Shown here piece by piece: positions 26,752 to 34,237 of a stretch of DNA of 49,842 nucleotides. The DNA is taken from the NCBI GenBank assembly GCA_021324825.1, contig JAJPII010000032.1:1-49842 (forward strand), written 5' to 3'. The position numbers and the translations under genes are program-made. Source of the stretch: Spartobacteria bacterium. GTDB taxonomy: Bacteria > Verrucomicrobiota > Verrucomicrobiia > Chthoniobacterales > Chthoniobacteraceae. Every line of letters begins with the position of its first letter. Position 1 is the first letter of the stretch. A model generated the notes under the pieces. The model was not told where the DNA came from, did no database searches, and saw nothing but the letters and a program-made list of their open reading frames with translations.

Positions 26752-27674
26752 GACAGGCGCGCGTTTTCCGTCGCGCTTTCCGTCGCGCTTTCCGTCGCGC
26801 TTTCCGTCGCGTTTTCCGTCGCGCTTTTCGTCGCGAAGGGGATGGCGGCGGGCCGCAACGCGGGCCACAGGCCGCGGGCGAACGGATGAAAATCCCGGTG
26901 CAAACGCCAGAACCGCGGCGCGCTCCTCCAGTAAAGCTGGTAAAAAAGCCAGGTTTTCCACCCCTCGTGATGGCCCCAGGACGCTATCTTGGAACGGACT
27001 TCCGCGGGCGTGCGAACCCAGGAAAAATGGGCTATCGCCTCCGCGTCCGTGCAGCAGGCGAGCCGGTGCTCGTTGGACTCCGCGGCCCGCCGGGTTTGCA
27101 GGCTGCGGTCGCCCCGCACGACGGCGCGCACGTAGGAGCCGGCGGTGCGCCGCGCGCTGTCCAGGCGGGTTCCCGGACGGACGGCGACCGGCCCCGGGTA
27201 TTCAAAATGTCCGTGCAACCGCGACTCGCAAATCTCGAGAAACCGCCCGTCCGGCAGCCGCTGGAAGAAGACGCGCATGGGCCATTCGACCGCGGGGATG
27301 TCCTTCGCGGCGGCGTACTCGAGGCATTCGATGAGCTTGGCGGGATTCGGCAGCACTTCGTCCGTGTCGAGTTGAAGAACCCAGTCCGCATCCGGCCCGG
27401 CCTGGTCGAGAGCGCACTGGCGCTGGTACGTGTCGCTCTCCATGGCGTTGCGATCCGGCGAATAGTAGTCCCCGGGGAAATAACGCATCTTGTTGTCTCG
27501 GTCGACGGCCTTCAGGCGCCGGAGGCATTCGTCCACGACGAGCGGCGAACCCGTCCAGCCGCGGGAGTTCTTGTCATAGGAGACGACGATCTCCTCGACG
27601 ACGTTGTAATAGGAAAGAACGCTGTGTTCGATCCACGCCGGATCGGCGAGCAGGACGTAGGCTTTGAGTTTCAT
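26748..27674 (-). CDS. Glycosyltransferase, GT2-like, with repetitive C-terminus
   Basis: 308 aa starting at ATG 27674, overlapping the upstream stop by one base (TGATG). An N-terminal GT-A-like strand (KLKAYVLLADPAWIEHSVL), VVSYDKNSRGWTGS and the metal site LQLDTDEVLPNP (DTD) indicate a GT2-type enzyme of the group that lacks the standard YN start motif. The last 25 or so residues are a four-residue Ser-Ala-Thr-Glu type repeat encoded by the six 12-base units at 26764-26835. The repeat seems to be a recent expansion at the 3' end and would make a flexible tail. Confidence 0.85.
   Translation of the reverse strand: MKLKAYVLLADPAWIEHSVLSYYNVVEEIVVSYDKNSRGWTGSPLVVDECLRRLKAVDRDNKMRYFPGDYYSPDRNAMESDTYQRQCALDQAGPDADWVLQLDTDEVLPNPAKLIECLEYAAAKDIPAVEWPMRVFFQRLPDGRFLEICESRLHGHFEYPGPVAVRPGTRLDSARRTAGSYVRAVVRGDRSLQTRRAAESNEHRLACCTDAEAIAHFSWVRTPAEVRSKIASWGHHEGWKTWLFYQLYWRSAPRFWRLHRDFHPFARGLWPALRPAAIPFATKSATENATESATESATESATENARLS
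26764..26835. repeat. 12-base tandem repeat, six units, inside the 3' end of a GT2 gene
   Basis: Units of YTTTCCGTCGCG start at 26764, 26776, 26788, 26800, 26812 and 26824, with one or two substitutions among them. The unit is a multiple of three, so copy-number change would lengthen or shorten the protein tail by four residues without shifting the frame. Confidence 0.93.
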
Positions 27675-28903
27675 CAAACGGCGGCCGGCGCGGGCGCGGC
27701 GGCGTAGGCGAAATCGGCGAACACGACTCCGTGCGCCGTGGCTTCGGTGTTGTCGGTCACGGCGTAGGGAAGCAGCGGCAGGATGTTCAAATGGCAGGCG
27801 TGCTCGAAGGCGTCGATGATGCCCGCCTGGCACACGAACATATCCACCCGGTACTCGCCCGGCCTCAGCCACGGCGTTCTCAGGATGAACTGGCCGTGAT
27901 ACGTATCCGACGCATCGACCCAGTGGCCCGTCATGCGCGAGTCGCAATGCAGGATCGCCACCCCGAGCGCATTCACCACCGCGCAGGAGATGAAGTATTT
28001 CCCCTCGAAGCGCGAGAACCGCTCGATGGTGATGTTGATCCGCTTCTCCTCGCCGGACTCGAAGAATTCCTTGGAAGGCTCGACGGAGGTAAGCCGCAGT
28101 TCGCCCGTGCCGGGCCGGCGGCGCGCGTCGGACACGGAAGTGGATTTCTTCCCGAAGCTGCGGACGTAATGGTCGATGGCCACCGGCACTTCGCCGAAAT
28201 AAAGGGCCTTGCCGCGCTCCAGGAACATCGCCTTCTTGCAAAGGACGGAGACGGACTGCATGTGATGGCTGACGAAGATGACCGTGCGCCCTGTGTTGGC
28301 GACGTCCTTGATCTTGCCCAGGCATTTCTCCTGGAACTCGACGTCGCCCACCGCCAGCACTTCATCCACGAGCAGTATCTCCGTGCTCAAATGCGCCGCC
28401 ACCGCGAACGCCAGGCGGACATACATGCCGCTCGAATACCGTTTGACCGGCGTATCCAGGAACTTCTCGACGCCGGAGAACGCGACGATGGCGTCGAATT
28501 GCCGCGCGATTTCCCGGTGCGACATGCCGAGGATGGCCCCGTTGAGATAGACGTTCTCGCGCCCGGTCAGCTCGGGGTGGAAGCCCGTGCCGACTTCCAG
28601 GAGGCTTCCGATGCGGCCATAAAGCTCGATGACGCCGGAGGTCGGTTCCGTGATGCGGCTGAGGATTTTCAACAGCGTGCTCTTGCCCGCGCCGTTGCGC
28701 CCGATGACGCCCACCACGTCCCCCGCCTCGATGTCGAAGGACATCTCCTGGAGCGCCCAGAAGGTTTCCTTCTCCCGCCGGCGAAACGGGGTCTTGATGT
28801 TCTGAAGCATCGTTTCGGCCAAGGTGGAATGCTTCTCCTTGTTGTGCTCGATGGTGTAGGACTTGGTGAGTCCGCGAACGCGGATGGCTATGTCGTTGGT
28901 CAT
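27674..28903 (-). CDS. wzt: ABC transporter ATP-binding protein, polysaccharide export (Wzt-like)
   Basis: 409 aa. The ATPase half has Walker A GRNGAGKST (68-76), the Wzt-typical EVGTGFHPELTGREN (103-117), signature YSSGM (156-160), Walker B EILLVDEVL (175-183) and switch histidine in VSHH (about 211-214). Residues 270-409 form a beta-rich extension (GELRLTSVEP onward) like the C-terminal domain of Wzt that recognises the end of the glycan chain and so couples termination to export. The start overlaps the upstream GT2 stop by ATGA. It pairs with the permease at 29938-30813. Confidence 0.93.
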   Translation of the reverse strand: MTNDIAIRVRGLTKSYTIEHNKEKHSTLAETMLQNIKTPFRRREKETFWALQEMSFDIEAGDVVGVIGRNGAGKSTLLKILSRITEPTSGVIELYGRIGSLLEVGTGFHPELTGRENVYLNGAILGMSHREIARQFDAIVAFSGVEKFLDTPVKRYSSGMYVRLAFAVAAHLSTEILLVDEVLAVGDVEFQEKCLGKIKDVANTGRTVIFVSHHMQSVSVLCKKAMFLERGKALYFGEVPVAIDHYVRSFGKKSTSVSDARRRPGTGELRLTSVEPSKEFFESGEEKRINITIERFSRFEGKYFISCAVVNALGVAILHCDSRMTGHWVDASDTYHGQFILRTPWLRPGEYRVDMFVCQAGIIDAFEHACHLNILPLLPYAVTDNTEATAHGVVFADFAYAAAPAPAAV

Positions 28904-29799
28904 GGTTGTTGGCTGAAAAGGGCGCGCCCGAGCACGCGTTTCAAGGCGGGTGGATACTGCCAGAAAGCCCAGACGGCATCGGCGGCGGCGGCGGCGTACC
29001 GCTTCTGCCCCCAGGCGACGCGAGCCCGGCCCTTCACGTAGTCGTAGTAATACTGGCGCACCAGTCCGCGGCTTTTGCGGACGGCCTTCCGGCACTCGGC
29101 GCAACCGGGGTGGGTATGCTCGTGCTTGTCGAGCACCCGCATGCAGTTCTTGTACATCCGCGTTCCGTCCCGGCCTTGCTGCGAGGAGTGGACCCGTGCG
29201 CGCGCCAGGATTTCGCCGACGCTCACCACGCGGAATTCCTTGGCGATGCGGATATTGATGTCCCAGTCGTCCGTGCCCAGGCACGAAGCGTCGAACCCCC
29301 CGATATGCTCGAGAGCGGACTTGCGGAAAATCATCGTCTGGACGGGCGGAAGCTTGTAGCCGAGCATGTCGTGCACGCCGAGTTCCGGCGGCGGCTCATA
29401 CGTCCCCTTCACTTCGCCCGTCTCGGAATCGAAGACTTCCATCCAGGCGGCGACGAGGCCGATCCGCGGGTCTTCGGCGAACCGGGGCAGCTGGCGTTCC
29501 AGCTTGTGCGGGAGCCAGAGATCATCGTGGTCGAGCAGCGCGACGAATTCGCCCCGGGCGTGCCCGAGACCCGTGTTCCGCGCCGCGGCGGTGCCGGCGT
29601 TCGCCTGGCGGAAGCAGCGCACGCGCGGCCCGTAACCGGCGGCGACTTCGGGCGTACCGTCGCTGGAGCCGTCGTCGATGACGATGGCCTCCACATCCGC
29701 GCCAGTCTGCGCCAGGATGCTTTCCAACGTCTCGCCGATATACTTCGAACCGTTGTATGTCGGGACGAGGACGCTGACGAGCGGGCTGGAGCGTTTCAT
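28900..29799 (-). CDS. Glycosyltransferase, GT2 family
   Basis: 299 aa from ATG 29799. LVSVLVPTYNGSKYIGETLE, VIDDGSSDGT and LDHDDLWLPHKLE (DHDD metal site) are typical GT2. TDDWDINIRIAKEF matches the late acidic motif. A GGAGGGGG ribosome site lies at 29808-29816, within the small repeated element that precedes the gene, and the first codons ATG AAA CGC are themselves part of the element's inverted end. The tail after about 235 is basic and tyrosine-rich without a membrane segment. Donor unknown. Confidence 0.9.
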   Translation of the reverse strand: MKRSSPLVSVLVPTYNGSKYIGETLESILAQTGADVEAIVIDDGSSDGTPEVAAGYGPRVRCFRQANAGTAAARNTGLGHARGEFVALLDHDDLWLPHKLERQLPRFAEDPRIGLVAAWMEVFDSETGEVKGTYEPPPELGVHDMLGYKLPPVQTMIFRKSALEHIGGFDASCLGTDDWDINIRIAKEFRVVSVGEILARARVHSSQQGRDGTRMYKNCMRVLDKHEHTHPGCAECRKAVRKSRGLVRQYYYDYVKGRARVAWGQKRYAAAAADAVWAFWQYPPALKRVLGRALFSQQP

Positions 29800-29940
29800 G
29801 CGCTTTTGCCCCCTCCTGGTTTCCCAAAGACCCGGAACGGCCTGGCGCTTTTGCGTTGCCTCCCGCTCCAGGCGGCTGGCGCAGCCGCCTCTACAGCGCC
29901 GTCCCCAGAAGCGCAGGCGAAGAGTGCATGGCACGCTCTA
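29790..29940. repeat. Small MITE-like intergenic element, copy 1, with terminal inverted repeats
   Basis: The left end (29790-29810) and the right end (29916-29937, read on the minus strand) agree over about 21 bases with one indel: AGCGTTTCATGCGCTTTTGC against AGCGTGCCATGCACTCTTCG. Inside are a perfect 9-3-9 palindrome at 29870-29890 (arms AGGCGGCTG/CAGCCGCCT) and a block (29824-29869) matching copy 2 (35086-35132). The right end holds the TAG stop of the ABC permease gene; the left end holds the ATG of the GT2 gene. No coding capacity. Confidence 0.8.
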
Positions 29941-30813
29941 GATGACATCCGCGAACCGCCTTTCCATGCGCTTGAAAGAGAAGAGTCCCACGAGCAAAAC
30001 CAGCAGGGTGACGCCCGTCGCCAGCGCCAGGTGCGGCAGGTCGCCCAGCCCCGTGCCAAAGATCGACCACCGGAATGCCACGATGAGCGGCGAGAGCGGG
30101 TTCAGGTCGTACCAGAAGCGGAGATTCGCCGGCACCTTCGTGATGGAATAGGCGACCGGGCTCGCATACATGAGTATCTGGAGAAATACGGGCAGGATGT
30201 AACCCACGTCGCGGTAGCTGACCATGAGCGAAGCGGCGCAGAGGCCGATGCCTACCGCGAGCATCAGCAGCAGGGCCATCCAGACCGGCAGCAGGCACAC
30301 CGTCCAGGTGGGAGACACCCGGTACACGACCATCAGGCCGACCATCATCCCGGACGCCACGAGGAAGTCGATCATCGTCGAAGGCACCGCGGAGAGCGGC
30401 AGGATGAGCCGCGGGAAAAACACCTTCGAGATGAGATGCGCGTTGCCGGTGAGCGAGCCGCCGATCTTCCCGACCGTGTTGGTGAAAAGATTGAACGCCA
30501 TGAGCCCCGCGAACGAGAAGATGAAGTAGGGCACGCCGTCGCTCGACATATTGGCGACCTTGCCGAAGACGAACGAAAAGATGCCCGCGGCGATAAGCGG
30601 CTGCAAAACGACCCAGACGATGCCGAGCGCGGTCTGTTTGTAACGCAGCTTCACGTCGCGCGACGCGAGGCTGATCAGCAAGTCGCGGTACTGCCACACT
30701 TGAAACAGGTTCAACGCCTGCCAGCCCGCCGTGGGGCGGATGGTGACGAAGGGTTTGCGCTCCCGCGTCTGGGAGGCGGGCGCGGCGGCGGGGACTGTCA
30801 GCGTATCGTTCAT
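29938..30813 (-). CDS. wzm: ABC-2 type polysaccharide export permease (Wzm-like)
   Basis: 291 aa. After a polar N-terminus, LLISLASRDVKLRYKQTALGIVW is the conserved interfacial helix of Wzm/TagG proteins, followed by six hydrophobic segments including PLIAAGIFSFVFGKV and YILPVFLQILMYASPVAYS. NPLSPLIVAFRW precedes the last helix. It should form the membrane channel carrying lipid-linked glycan to the periplasm with the ATPase at 27674-28903. The stop codon lies in the end of the repeated element, and the two exporter genes are split by a GT2 gene. Confidence 0.93.
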   Translation of the reverse strand: MNDTLTVPAAAPASQTRERKPFVTIRPTAGWQALNLFQVWQYRDLLISLASRDVKLRYKQTALGIVWVVLQPLIAAGIFSFVFGKVANMSSDGVPYFIFSFAGLMAFNLFTNTVGKIGGSLTGNAHLISKVFFPRLILPLSAVPSTMIDFLVASGMMVGLMVVYRVSPTWTVCLLPVWMALLLMLAVGIGLCAASLMVSYRDVGYILPVFLQILMYASPVAYSITKVPANLRFWYDLNPLSPLIVAFRWSIFGTGLGDLPHLALATGVTLLVLLVGLFSFKRMERRFADVI

Positions 30814-30842
30814 AGGAAAAAAGGGTGCGGCTCCCGGCTTTT

Positions 30843-32012
30843 CTACTCGGCTACCGGCACGGCGGCCGCCAGGGCCACGGCGGGCGCCGCCTTGGCGCGG
30901 GCTTTCGCGGCCTTGGAGCCGCCAAAGAACGGCAATTCGAGGAACCGATAGAAGACGTAAGCGACGGCCAGGGAGAGCGGGACGCCCGCCGCGATCATGA
31001 CGCCGACCTCCGCGTCGGGCGACAGGCTCCAGCGGTGGATCAAGGCGTAAAGCGCCGCGAGCACCGGGAAATGCGTCAGATACAAGCTATAGGAGATGTG
31101 CCCGATGCCCAGGACGGGTTTCCACTCGAGAAAGCCGCGCAGGTTGAGCTTTTTCGGATTGGCGGTCACCAGCGCGAGCAGCCCGCAAGCCACCGCGAAG
31201 GCGAGGAATTGCGTGGAGATCATCCACACCTTCTTGGAATGCACGTATTTCATGATCCCCAGGAACATGAGATAAGAAGCGGCCGCGATAATCCCCCACG
31301 GAAGCCGCCGGGCGCGCTCCGCGAACCGCGACGTCCCAAATGCCACCGAGGCGGCGGCCATTCCCATGCCGAAAAAGCCGATATAGAAAGGCTGCGAGTA
31401 ATCCGCCACCCCTTTGGTGAACCAATGGATGCCGTAGCCGATGCCGACGGCGGCCGCCAGCGCGGCAAGGGTCCCCAGGCGTTGCCATAGCGGAAGGAGC
31501 AACAGCGCGAAGATGAAATAGATCTGCCATTCGATGGAGAGGCTCCACATCGGCGGATCGATCTGCGTTATCCACCCCGTGCTGAAATTCTGGACCAGGA
31601 AAAGGTGCGAGATCAGCCCCGGACGGGTGACGCGGTCGCTCGGATCGAGCGCCGCCATGCCCGGAACAACCGCCAGCAGCAAGAGCGAGAACGCCATCGC
31701 GCCGTAGTAACACGGCAGGATGCGCCTGGCCCTGCGCAGTGCGAACCCGGGGACGCCGCCCCGCAGCCGCCCGCCGTCGCCCACCGCCGCGAGCATGAGG
31801 CAGAAGCCCGAGAGCACGATGAATATCTGGACCGAGAGCAGGCCGTTGGCGAACCAGCTCGTCATCGAGCGGACGCCTTTGCTCATGGCGCCGGCGGTGT
31901 CCTGGAGGACGATGTTCAAGGTGGCGTGGTTCAAGACGATGTAGAGCGCCGTCAGGCCCCTGACTCCGTCGAGATACGAGAGACGATTGGTTTGAGTGGT
32001 TGGGTTCTTCAT
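30843..32012 (-). CDS. Acyltransferase family 3 membrane protein (OafA-like)
   Basis: 389 aa with about ten membrane segments. RLSYLDGVRGLTALYIVLNH and VQIFIVLSGFCLMLA are the family signatures. RPGLISHLFLVQNF and MWSLSIEWQIYFIFALLLLP are repeated almost unchanged in the 13378-14511 product, so the two are paralogues. The C-terminus is Ala/Lys-rich. ATG 32012 overlaps the regulator gene stop by ATGA, so it is the first structural gene of the operon. O-acylation of the glycan or its lipid carrier is expected. Confidence 0.9.
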   Translation of the reverse strand: MKNPTTQTNRLSYLDGVRGLTALYIVLNHATLNIVLQDTAGAMSKGVRSMTSWFANGLLSVQIFIVLSGFCLMLAAVGDGGRLRGGVPGFALRRARRILPCYYGAMAFSLLLLAVVPGMAALDPSDRVTRPGLISHLFLVQNFSTGWITQIDPPMWSLSIEWQIYFIFALLLLPLWQRLGTLAALAAAVGIGYGIHWFTKGVADYSQPFYIGFFGMGMAAASVAFGTSRFAERARRLPWGIIAAASYLMFLGIMKYVHSKKVWMISTQFLAFAVACGLLALVTANPKKLNLRGFLEWKPVLGIGHISYSLYLTHFPVLAALYALIHRWSLSPDAEVGVMIAAGVPLSLAVAYVFYRFLELPFFGGSKAAKARAKAAPAVALAAAVPVAE

Positions 32013-32584
32013 TTTTCCGGTTCGGGTTCCAGACCGTTGATCATCAGGGGAAGGACGGCCCGCGCCTGGCGCCGCCAGCTTTCGAGAATTTGGATGCGGC
32101 TTTCGACCAGCGGACGCTCTTTTTCAGGCATCGTGGCCACCAGGGAAGAAAGCCGTTCGAGACGTTCTTCGTGAACCAGGAGCGCCGGGCCGATCTTTTC
32201 GCGCAGGAAGCCGCTCATTATCTTCCGCAGGGCCGTCTCCGCGACATAGTGGTCGCGGCGATCTCCCGGCACATACGCCACGCGCACCGCGCCGACCGTC
32301 CGCAGCAGCCGCAATCCCTGGCTGGCGGAACCGCTGCTGATGTTGAGCTTGTGGCGGACGTAGTCCAGCGTCACCGGGGCCGTCGAAATGAACAGGATGC
32401 CGTAAATCTCCCCGATGGATTTCGAGATGCCAAAGAGCCGCGCCAGGCGGATAAAAAGTTCAATCGCATTGATCTCGACCTCGGGAAGGTCCGGGTGAAA
32501 GCCGTTCTGCTCGGGATTGGAAACTCCCGGAACCAGAGCGTCATCGAATGTAGAGGAGGAAGACAAAGTGTTCAGATCATTCAA
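32009..32584 (-). CDS. GbsR/MarR-family transcriptional regulator
   Basis: 191 aa if the TTG at 32584 is used; the first 30 residues are weakly conserved and a later start is possible. Residues about 57-118 form a winged helix: IGEIYGILFISTAPVTLDYV, then LNISSGSASQGLRLLRTVGA (recognition helix) and a wing containing VPGDRRDHYVAE. The C-terminal part is helical, consistent with dimerisation. It resembles GbsR-like regulators. As the first gene of the ~31 kb glycan operon, coupled by ATGA to the acyltransferase, it probably controls its own operon and perhaps the divergent ligase gene; that is inference from position. Confidence 0.85.
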   Translation of the reverse strand: MNDLNTLSSSSTFDDALVPGVSNPEQNGFHPDLPEVEINAIELFIRLARLFGISKSIGEIYGILFISTAPVTLDYVRHKLNISSGSASQGLRLLRTVGAVRVAYVPGDRRDHYVAETALRKIMSGFLREKIGPALLVHEERLERLSSLVATMPEKERPLVESRIQILESWRRQARAVLPLMINGLEPEPEK

Positions 32585-32803
32585 CCAAAAATGAAGTCTA
32601 TGGATAAATAAAAAATTAATTCAAAGCAAGCTGCCGCACATGGTCGTTTGCCGCACCCCCGGCAAAACCATCGACTCTCCCATCTCCCATTCCCGGAAAC
32701 CTGTCCCTTCGCACGACCATGAGAATGGCAGATAGGCGTTTCGAGCGCCAGTTGGCGGCATTCCGATAATCCTACAGGAGTTATTGTTGACAGAGTGTAG
32801 TCC
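32585..32803. promoter_or_regulatory. Divergent regulatory region between the regulator and the plus-strand ligase gene
   Basis: 219 non-coding bases. An AT-rich part (32590-32625) can hold the regulator promoter. A hairpin at 32640-32671 (ATGGT and TTTGCCG pairing with CGGCAAA and ACCAT, two-base bulge, six-base loop), an 8-base direct repeat TGCCGCAC (32632-32639, 32649-32656), and a 9-base inverted pair CATGGTCGT / ACGACCATG (32639-32647, 32713-32721) follow. Near the plus-strand gene are TTGACA (32787-32792) and the half-sites TCCTACA (32770-32776, 32808-32814) and TGTAG (32796-32800). The symmetrical sites are candidate regulator-binding positions. Confidence 0.55.
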
Positions 32804-34204
32804 TTGCTCCTACATCGGGGCGTGTTTCCGCCATCGCGGCTCGACCTGCCCGAGGGGGCTTCCACATTCCTCATCGACGGCCCCCGCTGGTTGTTCCTGG
32901 CGATCCTCGTTTACGCACCCTGGGCCTACGGCTGCACGCCCCGGCCCGCCTGGGAAGCGCTGGAGATTCTTCTCTTCGCGGCCTCCTCCCTCTGGTTCCT
33001 GGGGTGGACGGTGCGGGATGACCGGCCCGCCATCCACCCGGTGAGTGTGGCGCTCGCGTACCTGCTGCTCCTCCAGGGGTGGTTCATGGCCGCCAACGCC
33101 AGGTTCCATCACGACATGGAGAAACACGCCTTCAACCCGGTCACTCCCCTGCTCTCCTGGGCGCCCGGAACCGTGGACGCCGAGGCGTCCATCACGACGA
33201 TGCTTCGGATAACGGCGTTGCTGATGGCGTTCTTCGTCGCCAGCGACATGGCAGCCCGCCCCCGGTGGCGCCAGCGCATCTGGTGGACGGCCGGCCTCAC
33301 GGGATTGTCCATCATCCTGCTCGGCCTGCTCCAAAAGGCGACCGACGCCCAGATGATCTTCTGGGAATATCGGAACACCACCAGCCAGTTCTTCGCGACC
33401 TATTACTACCACGGCAACGCCGGTTCCTACATCAACCTGGTCTTCCCGCTCGTCGCCGGGCTGGCCGTCCTCTTCATCTGCGACAGGAACGCCCACGCCC
33501 GCCGCGCGCTCTGGATAGCCACGGCCTTCCTTTTCATGGCGGCGGCCGCGGTCAACTTCTCGCGAAGCGGCCAGGTCATCACCTTCCTGCTCCTGATCGT
33601 CTGGCTATTCGTGGCCGCGAACGAACTGCGGACCCCCGGCCTGCTGCCCGGCCGCGCCTTGACCGTCGCCTACGTCGGAATCGCCGCCGCCGCGCTGGCG
33701 GGCTTGATCATCTTTTCGGGCTGGCAGCGCGCCTTCGAGAAATGGAAAATTCTCCAGGAGCAGGTCAACGGCGAAAACCCCCGGTTGCTGGCGCTGCGGG
33801 CCATCCGCAGGATGATCCCGGACGCCGGCTGGTGGGGCTTTGGACCCGGGACGTTCGAACTGGCCTTCCCCCACTACACCCAGTCGCTCAACCGCGCCAT
33901 AGCGGGCATCTGGCGTTATGCTCACAATGATTACCTGCAAACCATCCTGGAATGGGGATGGATCGGCGCGGCGCTCTGGGCCGTCTTCATCTTCGGCGGA
34001 TTGGCGAAATGCTTCGCCGCCAGGGGACTCCCCCGCGCGGACCGGCTGCTCCTGATCGGCGCGGGGCTTGCGCTGACAGGCGCCGCCGTCCACGCGCTGA
34101 TCGAGTTCCCGTTCCAGATCGCCTCCCTGCAACTCTACATCGTCACGTATCTCGCGATGGGCTGGGGCAGCGGCAAGTGGCTGATCCGGCAGAAGGAAAC
34201 GTAG
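32804..34204 (+). CDS. O-antigen ligase/polymerase-like membrane protein (Wzy_C)
   Basis: About 466 aa. It is the only plus-strand gene. An in-frame stop at 32798 limits the start to TTG 32804 or GTG 32822; neither has a strong ribosome site. With TTGACA at 32787-32792 as the -35 box and TACATC near 32811 as a weak -10 box, transcription would start close to the GTG, so a leaderless message is possible. About a dozen hydrophobic segments include NFSRSGQVITFLLL, and the large loop contains WWGFGPGTFELAFP, RYAHNDYLQTILEWGWIGA, matching the O-antigen ligase family signature (the His-Asn in YAHNDYLQ is characteristic). It converges on the DUF3108 gene with 33 bases between. Confidence 0.88.
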   Translation: MLLHRGVFPPSRLDLPEGASTFLIDGPRWLFLAILVYAPWAYGCTPRPAWEALEILLFAASSLWFLGWTVRDDRPAIHPVSVALAYLLLLQGWFMAANARFHHDMEKHAFNPVTPLLSWAPGTVDAEASITTMLRITALLMAFFVASDMAARPRWRQRIWWTAGLTGLSIILLGLLQKATDAQMIFWEYRNTTSQFFATYYYHGNAGSYINLVFPLVAGLAVLFICDRNAHARRALWIATAFLFMAAAAVNFSRSGQVITFLLLIVWLFVAANELRTPGLLPGRALTVAYVGIAAAALAGLIIFSGWQRAFEKWKILQEQVNGENPRLLALRAIRRMIPDAGWWGFGPGTFELAFPHYTQSLNRAIAGIWRYAHNDYLQTILEWGWIGAALWAVFIFGGLAKCFAARGLPRADRLLLIGAGLALTGAAVHALIEFPFQIASLQLYIVTYLAMGWGSGKWLIRQKET

Positions 34205-34237
34205 TCAAAGTCAAATTGGGCAAGCGCGCGACCAGCC

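Noticed and set aside
26764..26835. CRISPR-like or phase-variation repeat
   Set aside because: Units are contiguous 12-mers with no spacers, and being multiples of three they cannot switch the frame on and off.
26149..26961. Longer acetyltransferase with a Lys-Arg-Asp-Gly repeat lead
   Set aside because: The lead is the 12-base repeat of the GT2 gene read in the wrong frame; ATG 26751 overlaps the GT2 stop by ATGA.
32581..32874. 97-codon minus-strand frame with several cysteines across the divergent region
   Set aside because: It overlaps the start of the plus-strand ligase gene, has no ribosome site and resembles nothing; cysteine spacing is not a recognisable zinc motif.
32784..33044. 86-codon plus-strand frame preceded by a GGAG sequence
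   Set aside because: It runs out of frame through the 5' end of the ligase-like gene and has no conserved content; the GGAG is more likely part of the repeated TCCTACAGGAG half-site region.
34205..34237. Terminator between the convergent ligase and DUF3108 genes
   Set aside because: The 33-base gap shows no stable hairpin followed by a T-run on either strand.
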